Below, in pieces: positions 25,434-35,076 of a DNA stretch of 64,000 bases. The notes below the pieces were generated by a model. It worked only from the letters and a program-made list of their open reading frames with translations. It was not told the origin of the DNA and did not search any database. Within the stretch, counting starts at the first letter, position 1. Each line of letters opens with the position of its first letter. The stretch comes from a bacterium (GTDB lineage Bacteria; Joyebacterota; Joyebacteria; Joyebacterales; Joyebacteraceae). Both the position numbers and the translations under genes were made by a program. The stretch spans positions 159,321 through 223,320 of the forward strand of contig JAPEKQ010000003.1 in assembly GCA_029990205.1 (NCBI GenBank), in the 5' to 3' direction.

Positions 25434-26768
25434 GTGGACCCGCAGCCTATCCCGACGGTCGGACTCATGACGGTCGGCTGCAAGCTCAACCAGTACGAGA
25501 CGGAGGGGTTGGCTGAGCTGCTCGAGTCGCGCGGATGTCGCATCGTTCCGTTCGATTCGCCGGCGGACGCCTACGTCGTGAACACGTGCACGGTCACGGG
25601 CCGCAGCGATTACCGCTGCCGTCAGATGCTCCGGCGTGCTGCACGACGCTCGCCGGAAGCCCTCATCGCGGCGGTCGGCTGCTACGCGCAACGCGACGCC
25701 GACGCCCTCGCGGCCATGCCGGAGGTGGCCATCGTTGTCGGGAACAACGACAAACCCCGGATCGTCCGGCTCCTCCTTGACGCGCTCGAGAGAGGCTGGG
25801 ACCCCCAGGACCCGAAGACAGTGGTCGGTCCGATCGAGGCCGACGACTTCCACGCGCTCGACATCGAGCGGTTCCGCGGCTACACGCGAGCGTTTCTCAA
25901 GATCCAGGATGGATGTGATTCCCGCTGCGCGTACTGCGCGGTACCGGACGCGCGCGGTCCGTCGCGGAGCAGACCGTACAACGACGTTCTGACGCAGGCG
26001 CGCCGACTCGCGGACGCAGGGTACAGAGAGCTCGTGCTCACGGGCGTCCACATCGGCGCGTACGCAACGGACGCCGGCGTGCGTCTCGCAGGGCTGCTCG
26101 ACGGCCTCACCGAGGTCAGCGGCATCGAGCGCGTGCGGCTTGGCTCGATCGAGCCGCTCCAGCTGACCGAGGAGCTCGCGGACGTCATCGTCGGCAACCC
26201 GGCGGTCTGCCGCCACCTCCACGTGCCGCTCCAGAGCGGGTCGGACCGCGTTCTGGCAAGGATGCGCCGCGGTTACACGGCGGCCGAGTACGCCGCCGCC
26301 ATCGAGCGCGTCGCGGGGAGGGTCGAGCGACTTGGACTCGGCGCCGATGTGATGGTCGGGTTCCCCGGCGAGACCGAGAGCGACTTCGCGGACACCGCCG
26401 CTCTCATCGAGCGTCTCCCGTTCACGTATCTCCACGTCTTCGCCTTCTCGCCACGCAAGGGAACTGAGGCCGCCGACATGCCCGATGGGGTTGACGGCGT
26501 CGAGAAGAAGCGGCGAAGCGAGCAGCTGCGCGAAGCGGGGCATGAGAAGTCGCTCGCGTTCCGCGGCTCCCTGACGGGTGAGGAGCTCGAAGTGCTCGTG
26601 CTCGACCGCGGCGTGGACGACGGACATCTCAGCGGCCTGGCCTCGGAGTATGTCAGCACCACCTTCGATGGACCGGCCTCGCTTGGAAATCGCTTCGTAT
26701 CCGTTCGTATCACGCGCGTCGACGGTCCGACGACGCACGCGACGATGATCCCCGGGAGCGAGCGATGA
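25434..26768 (+). CDS. mtaB: tRNA methylthiotransferase, MtaB type
   Basis: 444 aa. N-terminal UPF0004 domain with its own cluster Cys (GCKLNQYETEG, NTCTVTGRSD, AAVGCYAQRD). The radical SAM cluster follows in IQDGCDSRCAYCAVPDARG (C-x3-C-x2-C), then a C-terminal TRAM-like end. MtaB converts t6A37 to ms2t6A37 in tRNAs reading ANN codons. The GCDSRC wording and lack of the MiaB sequence set it apart from the neighbouring MiaB. GTG 25434 has AGGAG five bases upstream; an earlier in-frame ATG at 25341 would run through the rpsA 3' hairpins. Overlaps miaB by 4 bp. Confidence 0.9.
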   Translation: MDPQPIPTVGLMTVGCKLNQYETEGLAELLESRGCRIVPFDSPADAYVVNTCTVTGRSDYRCRQMLRRAARRSPEALIAAVGCYAQRDADALAAMPEVAIVVGNNDKPRIVRLLLDALERGWDPQDPKTVVGPIEADDFHALDIERFRGYTRAFLKIQDGCDSRCAYCAVPDARGPSRSRPYNDVLTQARRLADAGYRELVLTGVHIGAYATDAGVRLAGLLDGLTEVSGIERVRLGSIEPLQLTEELADVIVGNPAVCRHLHVPLQSGSDRVLARMRRGYTAAEYAAAIERVAGRVERLGLGADVMVGFPGETESDFADTAALIERLPFTYLHVFAFSPRKGTEAADMPDGVDGVEKKRRSEQLREAGHEKSLAFRGSLTGEELEVLVLDRGVDDGHLSGLASEYVSTTFDGPASLGNRFVSVRITRVDGPTTHATMIPGSER

Positions 26769-28123
26769 AACCACGCCGCGTCTACATCGAAACCTACGGC
26801 TGTCAGATGAACGAGTACGACTCCTCCATGATCGCCTCGATGCTGACGGGAGCCGGGTACGCGCTCGCCACGGACCCCGGGAATGCGGACGTGGTCATCG
26901 TCAACACATGCAGTGTACGTGAGCGCGCGGAGATCCGCGTCCTGGGACGGCTCAGGCATCTGCGGGGGCTCGCACCGACCGGCGCGGTACTCGGCGCCAT
27001 CGGGTGTGTCGCCCAGCGAATGGGCGACGAACTGTTCTCGTCCGTGCGTGGTCTTGACTTCGTCGTCGGAACGGATCGCTACGCCCTGCTGCCTGATGTC
27101 ATCGACCAAGCCGTGGAGGGAGTCGCGACGGCCGAGACCGGGATCGATCCCGGCGAGAGCTACGCGTCGCGCCCGAAGCCGGCGACCGCGGGCCTTCTCG
27201 ATTTCGTCAGCGTCATGCGCGGGTGCAACAACTTCTGCAGCTACTGCATCGTCCCCTATGTCCGCGGGCGGGAGAGAAGCCTCCCGGCGGATGTGGTCGT
27301 CGACGAGGTTCGCGCGTTCGTTGACCTCGGCATGCGCGACGTGACGCTCCTCGGGCAGAACGTCAACTCGTACGACGATGACGGACTCGACTTCGCCGGG
27401 CTCCTCGAGCGGATCGACGGTATCGGGGGACTCGAGCGCATCCGGTTCGCGACCTCGCACCCGAAGGACCTCTCACCGCGTCTCATCCGTGCGGTCGCCG
27501 ATCTCGAGAAGGTCTGCGAGCATGTGCACCTGCCTGTGCAGTCCGGTTCCGACGCCGTGCTCGAACGGATGAACAGACGCTACACGCGCGCGGACTATCT
27601 GAAGCTGATCACCGCGCTTCGCGAGGCCGTTCCCGACTGCGCCATCACGACCGACGTCATCGCCGGCTTCCCCGGCGAGACGCGCGAGGACCTCGAACGG
27701 ACGCTCGCGCTCATGCGCGAGGTGCGTTTCGACTCGGCCTTCATGTTCCGCTACTCGGTGCGTGCGGGAACACAGGCCGCCGGGTTCGACGATGACGTAC
27801 CCGAGCATGAGAAGATCGAACGACTCGAGGAGGTCATCGCGCTCCAGCAGGCGATCACGACGGAGATCAACACGGAGCTCGTCGGCAGCACCGTCGAGGT
27901 GCTCGTCGAGGGACCGAGTCAGCGAGACCCCGCGAAGCTGTTCGGACGGACGCGGACGGGGAAGGCGGTCGTTCTCTCCCGGGCCGAGGCATCACGCGAC
28001 GGCTCCGCACCGACCCCCGGCGCATTAGCCCCGGCGGTCGTGACGGAGGCAAGCGCCTGGACGCTCCACGCGACGCTTGCGCCCCGGGAGAAAGACCTTG
28101 CCGGACCCTCGGACGGTTGCTAG
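26765..28123 (+). CDS. miaB: tRNA-2-methylthio-N6-dimethylallyladenosine synthase
   Basis: Adds the 2-methylthio group to i6A37 made by MiaA (gene at 35077). 452 aa. N-terminal cluster cysteines in ETYGCQMNEYDS, VNTCSVRERAE and GAIGCVAQRMG. Radical SAM cluster in MRGCNNFCSYCIVPYVRGRE, C-x3-C-x2-C. Then LLGQNVNSY and a C-terminal TRAM region. All six Cys are present. The start ATG overlaps the mtaB stop. The gene's stop overlaps a promoter for the lapA gene. Confidence 0.95.
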   Translation: MKPRRVYIETYGCQMNEYDSSMIASMLTGAGYALATDPGNADVVIVNTCSVRERAEIRVLGRLRHLRGLAPTGAVLGAIGCVAQRMGDELFSSVRGLDFVVGTDRYALLPDVIDQAVEGVATAETGIDPGESYASRPKPATAGLLDFVSVMRGCNNFCSYCIVPYVRGRERSLPADVVVDEVRAFVDLGMRDVTLLGQNVNSYDDDGLDFAGLLERIDGIGGLERIRFATSHPKDLSPRLIRAVADLEKVCEHVHLPVQSGSDAVLERMNRRYTRADYLKLITALREAVPDCAITTDVIAGFPGETREDLERTLALMREVRFDSAFMFRYSVRAGTQAAGFDDDVPEHEKIERLEEVIALQQAITTEINTELVGSTVEVLVEGPSQRDPAKLFGRTRTGKAVVLSRAEASRDGSAPTPGALAPAVVTEASAWTLHATLAPREKDLAGPSDGC

Positions 28124-28126
28124 ACT
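28098..28126 (+). promoter_or_regulatory. Candidate promoter for lapA-lapB
   Basis: TTGCCG (28098-28103), exactly 17 bp, TAGACT (28121-28126) with TGC just before the -10. It overlaps the miaB stop codon. Predicted start is near 28133, about 130 nt before lapA. Confidence 0.6.
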
Positions 28127-28262
28127 GACCGCTGCTCCCGGGTGGAGCAGAGTGCCGAAAACGCCCGCGCCACAGGCATTTCTCAGAACCCCGACCGGCA
28201 TCAGGCGCGGTTTGCCCACCAGGAGACGATATCCGCTCGCCCGCGAACGGGAGGATTGAGCC

Positions 28263-28586
28263 ATGTGGGTATTCCGAATGCTGCTGCTTCTCGTGCTCGT
28301 CATCATCGTGACGGGCTTCGCCATGCTTAACAGCGCCCAGCGTGCGACCATTACGCTCGGCACCGAGAGCCTGACCTTCCGTGACATCCCCCTCGTCCTT
28401 CTGCTGTTCGAAGCCTTCGTCCTGGGCGCAGTGGTCTGGTTCCTCGTCTCGATCGGGCACGAGGTCGTCCTGCGAAGGATCATCAGGAAACAGAAGCGCG
28501 AGATCATGGATCTCGGTGGTGAGATCTCCGGGCTCCGGGAGATCTCTCTCGAGGACATCGAAGATGAGGACGAACTCGGGAGCTAG
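28263..28586 (+). CDS. lapA: LapA-like membrane protein (DUF1049)
   Basis: 107 aa with two hydrophobic segments (about 5-22 and 40-62) joined by a short loop containing NSAQRATITLGTES, the LapA/DUF1049 pattern. A basic KQKRE stretch and a short coiled coil follow in the cytosol. In E. coli, LapA works with LapB at the inner membrane in LPS assembly and LpxC turnover. Here the next gene is LapB-like, which strengthens the call. RBS region GGGAGG lies upstream of ATG 28263. Confidence 0.8.
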   Translation: MWVFRMLLLLVLVIIVTGFAMLNSAQRATITLGTESLTFRDIPLVLLLFEAFVLGAVVWFLVSIGHEVVLRRIIRKQKREIMDLGGEISGLREISLEDIEDEDELGS

Positions 28587-28615
28587 CGCCCCGAGCCATC
28601 TCGAGGTGGTCCTGT

Positions 28616-29755
28616 ATGAGTCCAATGGCCGTCATAGCCATTCCTGTCGTCGCGGCATTCCTTCTGTATCTTCTGATACGGCTGTCCAGGCGCCGTGCGC
28701 GGCGCGCGGCCGAACGCCCGACTTCCTACGAACTCGGGCTGGACGCGATGGTCGCCGGTGAGCACGAAGCAGCGCTCAAACACCTCAAGGGAGCCGTGCG
28801 GCAGGATCCACGCAACCTCGACGCCGTCATCAAGCTCGGAGACCTTCTCCGCCAGCGAGGGAACATCAAGCAGGCCACGCAGCTCCACCGCGAGCTTCTG
28901 GTCAAGCGGCGTCTTCCGAAGGAGACGCGCGCGGCGATCCTGCAGTGCCTGGCGCTCGACCTCGCCGCCGCCGAACGGTGGCCCGAGGTCATCGAGACAC
29001 TCGGCGGACTCTCGAAGCCCGCGAAGATGGCGACCGACATGCTCGTTCTGCTGCGCGATGCCCACGAGGCCACGGGGGCTCTCGACCAGGCTGTCGCGGC
29101 GCACACCGAGATCCTCAAGCGGGCGCCCGCGGGTCAGCCGACGATGGCGATCTACCGGGCTCACATGGGTCTCATCGCGTTGAAGCGCGGAGACACCGCG
29201 AAGGCCAGAGCGGAGTTCCTCGTTGCGCTCAAGGAAGACCCGGTCGGAACGGCCGTCTCGAACCTCTACCTTGGTGACATGGCCGCCGAGGAAGGCAGCA
29301 CGGACCGCGCGCTCGTCTTCTGGATGAAGCTGGTTGCGGACGCGCCCGACCAGGCGCACCTTGCGTTCGAACGCCTCGAGAAGGCCTACTTCGAGATGGG
29401 CGACTTCGGCAGAATGCTCGGCGTCTATGAGGATGTCGTGGCGCGCGCACCGTCCAGCACGGCGGCGCTCTGCGGACTCTCCAAGATGCACGAGCGGAAG
29501 GGCGACATGGAGGATGCCGCGCGTCTGGCGAATGAGGCTATCAAGCACGAGGGCAGCACGGCCGTCGGGCACCGGCGTCTGATCGAGGTCCTCATCGCGG
29601 GCGGTCGTTTTGAGGAGGCCGCGCGCACGGCGCTCTCACATCTTGAGACCGTTTCCAAGTCAGCAACCGTAGAGACGTGTCCGTTCTGCGGCGGAGCCCG
29701 GGACGCAACGCACTGGCGTTGCTCCGGATGCAAGGCCTGGACGGATGCGCGCTGA
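28616..29755 (+). CDS. lapB: LapB-like TPR protein with C-terminal zinc ribbon
   Basis: 379 aa. One N-terminal membrane segment (about 4-21), a basic RRRARRAAERP stretch, then about eight TPR-like helix pairs (about 35-330). The C-terminal rubredoxin-like zinc ribbon has CPFCGGARDATHWRCSGC, two C-x2-C pairs. This layout (TM, TPRs, metal ribbon) is that of LapB/YciM, the adaptor that promotes FtsH degradation of LpxC. No ftsH or lpxC is in the window. It directly follows lapA. Confidence 0.83.
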   Translation: MSPMAVIAIPVVAAFLLYLLIRLSRRRARRAAERPTSYELGLDAMVAGEHEAALKHLKGAVRQDPRNLDAVIKLGDLLRQRGNIKQATQLHRELLVKRRLPKETRAAILQCLALDLAAAERWPEVIETLGGLSKPAKMATDMLVLLRDAHEATGALDQAVAAHTEILKRAPAGQPTMAIYRAHMGLIALKRGDTAKARAEFLVALKEDPVGTAVSNLYLGDMAAEEGSTDRALVFWMKLVADAPDQAHLAFERLEKAYFEMGDFGRMLGVYEDVVARAPSSTAALCGLSKMHERKGDMEDAARLANEAIKHEGSTAVGHRRLIEVLIAGGRFEEAARTALSHLETVSKSATVETCPFCGGARDATHWRCSGCKAWTDAR

Positions 29756-30617
29756 CCCGCTCACACGACGACGCACCGTCTTGACCGTTGCGGTCTGCGT
29801 GACCGCGACGGTTCTTGTCATGGCGACCGCGAGCGCCGACACGGCCGAGGAGATCGGCCGCGCGCGCGCGCTCGAAGCGGACGGAAGGATCGACATCGCT
29901 GTCGAGCACCTGCGCGCCGTCCTGGCGAGTGAATCCGGCGGCGCCGATGCCGCGCTGCTCCTGGAACTCGCGCGTCTCACAGACAGTGCCGACGAGGCGC
30001 TCGCGCTGGCCGACGAGGCGCTTGCCATCACCAGGGACGCGCAGCTTCGCGCCGGCGCCCACATCATGCGCGGCGACTACCTGTACGCAGCAGGACAGTA
30101 CGGCCGGGCGGTCGCGGAATACGCCGCCGCCGCCGAACACGGCAGTCCGGCGCATCCGGAACTCCGCCGGGCGGCCTCGCTCCTCGCAATCGGCGACATC
30201 GCCGGAGCGATCGATATCTACGACGATGTGGCGTCGCTCGACGACGCGGCACCTGACGACAACGCGGGCTCTCGCGACGCCGCGGACGTCGCCGCCTGGG
30301 CATCCATAGGACGGGGCCGTGCCCGCCTCGCCGGGGGCGACGCAGTGGAGGCCGCCCTCGAACTGGAAGAACTGGCCGATGAGCTGGCGGGGAGCCCGAC
30401 AAGAGCCCACGCGCTGGCGGCCGCCGCCGACGCCCTCGTTGCGCACGGCGACCTTGCCCACGCGCGGGATCTCCTGCTGCTGGTGGTGGGTGAGTTCCCC
30501 AACACGTTCGAGTCGACTCTCGCCGAAGACCGTGTGAGGACGATCGACCGGCACCTGGCGGAGCGCGAAGAGACCGCGACACCCACCGACGCCGCTCCCG
30601 CAGGGGAAACCGACTAG
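29745..30617 (+). CDS. Secreted TPR-type protein
   Basis: 290 aa. A signal peptide at about 1-31 (hydrophobic VLTVAVCVTATVLVMATASA, ending A-S-A) directs it out of the cytosol. The rest is Ala-rich helical repeats of TPR style, such as ARALEADGRIDIAVEHLRAVL and GDYLYAAGQYGRAVAEYAAA. A short E/T/P tail ends the protein. It overlaps the lapB 3' end by 11 bp and precedes mutS by 37 bp. A periplasmic scaffold role is a guess; no catalytic motif is seen. Confidence 0.7.
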   Translation: MRADPLTRRRTVLTVAVCVTATVLVMATASADTAEEIGRARALEADGRIDIAVEHLRAVLASESGGADAALLLELARLTDSADEALALADEALAITRDAQLRAGAHIMRGDYLYAAGQYGRAVAEYAAAAEHGSPAHPELRRAASLLAIGDIAGAIDIYDDVASLDDAAPDDNAGSRDAADVAAWASIGRGRARLAGGDAVEAALELEELADELAGSPTRAHALAAAADALVAHGDLAHARDLLLLVVGEFPNTFESTLAEDRVRTIDRHLAEREETATPTDAAPAGETD

Positions 30618-30654
30618 CGACGACACCGAGACCGCACCGATCCGGACGTGTCTG

Positions 30655-33291
30655 ATGAGCAAACTGACCCCCATGATGCAGCAGTACACTCGGATCAAGG
30701 CGGAGCACGATGACGCCATCCTGCTGTTCCGCATGGGTGACTTCTACGAGACGTTCTTCGAGGACGCCAAGGTCGCCTCGCGTGTCCTCGGGCTCGCGCT
30801 GACCACGCGCGACAAAGGCAGCGCGAACCCGGTGCCGCTCGCGGGTCTTCCTCACCACGCGCTGGAGTCCTATCTCGGTCGGCTGGTCGCCGCCGGGTAC
30901 AAGGTCGCCATCTGCGACCAGGTCGAGGACCCGAAGACCGCGAAGGGCATCGTCAAGCGCGCGATCACCGAGATCATCACGCCGGGAACCATTCTCTCAA
31001 GCTCCATGCTCGACGAACGGCGATCGAACGTACTGCTCTCGGTCGTGCCCGACCGTGATGTCGTCGGACTCGCGGCCGTCGATCTCTCGACCGGCGAGTT
31101 CCTGGCATCCGAGATCGCGCCCGACGAACTCCGCCGCGAAGCCCTCAGGACAGACCCATCCGAGATCGTCATACCGGAGTCGATGGCCGACCGTGAGCCG
31201 CTCACGTCGCTGCGTGCGGACCTCGACGGCGTGCCGTTCACGCCGATCGCCGAGTGGGAGTTCGCGCTCGAGTCCGCCCGCGAGTCGCTCACACGACACT
31301 TCGGGGTCGCCAACCTCGACGGGTTCGGCCTGTCGGATATGAGCGCCGGCATCCGCGCGGCGGGTGCGGCGCTGTCGTATCTCAAGGACCTCAAGCGGCG
31401 CGATCTCAAGCAGCTCACGACGATCCGGACCACGGCGGTCTCCGACCACATGGTCCTTGACGAGACGTCCCAGAAGAACCTCGAGCTCGTCGAGCCGCTC
31501 GAGCACGGGCTCGCAGAGGCGACGCTCCTTGCGGTGCTCGACCGGACGGTCACCGCGATGGGCGCGCGGATGCTCCGGCGCTGGATCCTCTACCCGCTGA
31601 TGGATGTGAAAGCCATCCACGAGCGGCTCGATTCGGTCGCCGCCCTGATCGACGCGCGTCAGCCGGCCGACCGTCTCAGAGACACGCTCGCCGAGGTATG
31701 CGACATACCGCGCGTGGCGGGAAGGACCGCGGCAGGCCAGGCGGGACCGCGCGAGCTCATCGCGCTCCGGCGCTCGCTCGAGACGCTTCCACTGGTCGTC
31801 GCGGAACTCGAGTCGATCGGCGCTCCCACGCTGCGTGCGCTTCGAGGCGACATCCCGGACCTGGGAACGGTTGCCGCGCGAATCGCCGAGACGCTCGTGG
31901 ACGACCCGCCGACGAGTCTCAGGAAGGGCGGCGTGATCCGCGCAGGGGTCAGCGCCGAGCTCGATGAGGTGCACAGCATCGCGCGGGAGGGGAAGGGGTG
32001 GATCAGCCGGCTCCAGGCGACCGAACGTGAGACGACGGGTATTCCGAACCTCAAGATCGGCTACAACAAGGTCTTCGGGTACTACATCGAGGTCAGCAAG
32101 GCGCACACGGCGCAAGTGCCCGAGCACTACACACGCAAGCAGACACTCGTCAACGCCGAGCGCTACATCACACCGGACCTCAAGGAGTACGAGAGCCGCG
32201 TGATCACGGCCGAGGAGGACATGGTCCGGCTCGAGACGGAGATCTTCGAGCGCCTGCGGGACGAGATAGCGGGGGAGACGGCGGGACTCCAGGCTGCCGC
32301 CGCCGCGCTGGCCCGACTCGACTGTCTGCTCTCGCTCGCCCGCGTCGCCGTCGACAACCGGTACGTCCGGCCCGACGTCGAGGACTCCGGAACGCTCGAG
32401 ATCGCTGGCGGTCGCCACCCCGTCGTGGAACAGCTGCTCGCCGCGGAGTCCTTCGTCCCGAACGACGCGTCGCTCGACGTCGAGACGCGCCAGGTGCTTC
32501 TCATCACGGGTCCCAACATGGCCGGCAAGTCAACCTATCTCCGGCAGATCGCGCTGATCGTCATCATGTCGCAGATGGGTTCGTTCGTTCCCGCGGACAG
32601 CGCCCGCGTCGGACTCGTCGACCGCGTGTTCACGCGGGTAGGCGCGACCGACGCCCTGGCCAGAGGCCGGAGCACGTTCCTCGTCGAGATGAGCGAGACC
32701 GCCAACATCCTCCACCACGCGACCGAGCGGAGTCTCATCCTGCTCGATGAGATCGGCCGCGGGACGAGCACGTTCGACGGGCTCTCCATTGCCTGGGCGG
32801 TCACGGAGTATCTGCACAACACCCCGGACTCGCGGGCCAAGACGCTGTTCGCGACGCACTACCATGAACTCACGGAGCTGGCGGACATCCTCCCGCGCGT
32901 CGAGAACGTGCAGTCGCTGGCGCGAGAGACCGGCGACACCGTCGTCTTCCTGCACCGCATCGGGCCCGGGAGCGCCGACCAGAGCTACGGTATCGAGGTC
33001 GCGAGGCTGGCCGGGATCCCGAACGAGGTGATCGTCCGCGCGAGAGAGGTGCTTGCCAATCTCGAAGCGGCGCAGTATACATCCGAGGCGGTGCCGCGTC
33101 TCGCCGAGGGCGTGCACGGTCCGCTCTCCGCGTCGGAGCAGCAGCTTCCGCTGTTCCCGGCGCCATCGGCCATCGAGAATGAGATCGGCGAACTCGCCGT
33201 GAACGACATGACCCCGATCGAGGCGCTCTCCAAACTGGCAGAGCTCAAGGAGCGAGTCCAAGGTGCCAAGCAGGATCCGGATACTGAGTGA
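30655..33291 (+). CDS. mutS: DNA mismatch repair ATPase MutS
   Basis: 878 aa. The mismatch-binding F-x-E is in FRMGDFYETFFEDA near residue 28. The clamp/lever region lies about 270-560. The ABC ATPase has Walker A GPNMAGKSTYLRQ near 620, signature SFVPADSARVGL and STFLVEMSET, and Walker B LLDEIGRGTSTFDG. Full-length MutS1 (E. coli is 853 aa). MutL follows with a 29-bp overlap, as expected for a mismatch repair operon. Confidence 0.97.
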   Translation: MSKLTPMMQQYTRIKAEHDDAILLFRMGDFYETFFEDAKVASRVLGLALTTRDKGSANPVPLAGLPHHALESYLGRLVAAGYKVAICDQVEDPKTAKGIVKRAITEIITPGTILSSSMLDERRSNVLLSVVPDRDVVGLAAVDLSTGEFLASEIAPDELRREALRTDPSEIVIPESMADREPLTSLRADLDGVPFTPIAEWEFALESARESLTRHFGVANLDGFGLSDMSAGIRAAGAALSYLKDLKRRDLKQLTTIRTTAVSDHMVLDETSQKNLELVEPLEHGLAEATLLAVLDRTVTAMGARMLRRWILYPLMDVKAIHERLDSVAALIDARQPADRLRDTLAEVCDIPRVAGRTAAGQAGPRELIALRRSLETLPLVVAELESIGAPTLRALRGDIPDLGTVAARIAETLVDDPPTSLRKGGVIRAGVSAELDEVHSIAREGKGWISRLQATERETTGIPNLKIGYNKVFGYYIEVSKAHTAQVPEHYTRKQTLVNAERYITPDLKEYESRVITAEEDMVRLETEIFERLRDEIAGETAGLQAAAAALARLDCLLSLARVAVDNRYVRPDVEDSGTLEIAGGRHPVVEQLLAAESFVPNDASLDVETRQVLLITGPNMAGKSTYLRQIALIVIMSQMGSFVPADSARVGLVDRVFTRVGATDALARGRSTFLVEMSETANILHHATERSLILLDEIGRGTSTFDGLSIAWAVTEYLHNTPDSRAKTLFATHYHELTELADILPRVENVQSLARETGDTVVFLHRIGPGSADQSYGIEVARLAGIPNEVIVRAREVLANLEAAQYTSEAVPRLAEGVHGPLSASEQQLPLFPAPSAIENEIGELAVNDMTPIEALSKLAELKERVQGAKQDPDTE

Positions 33292-35068
33292 AGACCTGGC
33301 GAACCGCATCGCTGCCGGTGAGGTTGTCGAAGGTCCGCACTCCGTCGTGAAAGAGCTCGTCGAGAACGCCATCGACGCGGGAGCCGACGCGATCACCGTC
33401 GATGTCAAGGGCGCCGGGAGCGACCTTGTGCGCGTGAGCGACAACGGCGTCGGGATGAACCGCGACGACGCTCTCGCGGCCTTCGACAGGTTCGCCACGA
33501 GCAAGATCACCGGACCGGACGATCTCGAGGCGATCGACACGCTCGGCTTCCGTGGCGAAGCGCTCCCCAGCATCGCCTCGGTCTCTCGCGTCAGGCTCAC
33601 GACGTGCGAGCCCGGCACCGAAGAGGGCACGGAGGTCAGCCTGGTCGGCGGTGAGGTTCGAGACGTCCGACCGGCGGGCCGTGCGGGTGGGACGACCGTC
33701 GAGGTCTCGTCGCTGTTCTTCAACACGCCGGCGCGCAGGAAGTTCCTCAAGAGCGACCGCGTCGAGCTTCGCAAGATCCTCGAACTCATCGGTGAGTACG
33801 CCGTGCTCTATCCGGCCGTGCGGTTCGACGTCACGGTCGAAGGCCGGACGACGATGAGTCTGCCGCCGGCGACAAGCGTGGCCGAACGAGCGTCCGCGAT
33901 CATCGGGTCCGGTCGAGCGGGCAACACCATGGAGTTCGAGTCCGAGGACGGACCGTACGCGGTACGCGGGCTCATCGGGAGCCCTTCGTCGGCCCGGACA
34001 CGCGGCGCGCTCCAGATCCTCGCCGTCAATGGCAGACCCGTGCGCAGCAGGCTCGTCACGGCGGCCGTCAGGAACGGGTACGGAGAGCTCCTCCCGAGAT
34101 CACGCCATCCGGTCTTCGCCATACTCATCGACGCAGACACGCGTCTTGTCGACGCGAACGTCCATCCGACGAAACGCGAGATCCGGTTCAGCGAGGACCG
34201 TCGCATCTTCGCACTCGTGGAGAGGGCCGTCCGGGAGACGCTGCTCGCGCACGACATCGCGCCGAGCCTCGCGGGCCCGGCCTCCGAGGCGTGGCGAAAC
34301 ACGACGCGCGAGCCGGGCGCGGGCGGAGGAGCTCAGCTTGAACTCCCCGACGCGCCACCGAACAGCTCGCGTGCGACGGAGCAGGTCAGCGTCTGGGGAA
34401 GCGGCGGGGCGCCGTCGGCGACCGCCGCCGAGACGGACACGCTCAGAGAGACCTCCGAGTCGCTGGACGCGCCGGAGACCGGCGAGACAGTCCCGGAGGC
34501 CGCGAAGTTCTGGCAGCTCCACGGGATGTACATCTTCATACAGACCCGCGAGGGCGTTCTCGTCGTCGACCAGCACGCGGCGCACGAGCGCATCCTGTAC
34601 GAGGAGGCGCGCGAGCGGCTCTCGGGTGTCGCCGAGGCGGGGCCGAGCCAGCAGCTGCTGTTCCCGATCGCCGTCGAGCTCTCGCCGGCCGAGTGGGAGA
34701 CCTTCAGCCACATCGATACGCTCCTGGAGCGACTCGGGTTCTCGGTGCGCCCGATGAGCGGACGCACCGTGATGCTGGAGGCCGTTCCGGGCGCCTTCCA
34801 GAAGTGGCCGCAGGAACGGATCCTCCAGGAAGTGCTCGCCGAGATCCCGACAGGGAGCTCCGCGATGCGCGACCTCATCGAGAGCATGGCCACGACGTTC
34901 GCCTGCAAGACCGCGATCAAGGCGGGCCAGAAACTCAACGAGGAGGAGATGCGCGGGCTCATCGACCGGCTGTTCGCGACCGAGCTCCCGTTCTCCTGCC
35001 CGCACGGTCGCCCCACATTCATGCGCATGACCTTGAGCGAACTCGACCGCAAGTTCGGTCGAACGTAG
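33263..35068 (+). CDS. mutL: DNA mismatch repair protein MutL (endonuclease type)
   Basis: 601 aa from GTG 33263, overlapping mutS by 29 bp. GHKL ATPase: RIAAGEVVEGPHSVVKELVE, DNGVGMNRDDA, ATSKI and LGFRGEALPSI. The usual VVERP is VVEGP here, a small oddity. The linker (about 335-410) is low-complexity. The C-terminal dimer domain has DQHAAHERILYEE near 436, matching the DQHA-x2-E-x4-E endonuclease signature. Strains with this type nick DNA themselves and lack MutH. miaA follows by 8 bp. Confidence 0.96.
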   Translation: MPSRIRILSEDLANRIAAGEVVEGPHSVVKELVENAIDAGADAITVDVKGAGSDLVRVSDNGVGMNRDDALAAFDRFATSKITGPDDLEAIDTLGFRGEALPSIASVSRVRLTTCEPGTEEGTEVSLVGGEVRDVRPAGRAGGTTVEVSSLFFNTPARRKFLKSDRVELRKILELIGEYAVLYPAVRFDVTVEGRTTMSLPPATSVAERASAIIGSGRAGNTMEFESEDGPYAVRGLIGSPSSARTRGALQILAVNGRPVRSRLVTAAVRNGYGELLPRSRHPVFAILIDADTRLVDANVHPTKREIRFSEDRRIFALVERAVRETLLAHDIAPSLAGPASEAWRNTTREPGAGGGAQLELPDAPPNSSRATEQVSVWGSGGAPSATAAETDTLRETSESLDAPETGETVPEAAKFWQLHGMYIFIQTREGVLVVDQHAAHERILYEEARERLSGVAEAGPSQQLLFPIAVELSPAEWETFSHIDTLLERLGFSVRPMSGRTVMLEAVPGAFQKWPQERILQEVLAEIPTGSSAMRDLIESMATTFACKTAIKAGQKLNEEEMRGLIDRLFATELPFSCPHGRPTFMRMTLSELDRKFGRT

Positions 35069-35076
35069 GGACCCCC

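Noticed and set aside
24357..26774. Long - strand open frame (about 805 codons) opposite rpsA and mtaB
   Set aside because: Composition is Arg/Asp/Val-rich antisense noise; S1 and radical SAM motifs on the + strand explain the sequence.
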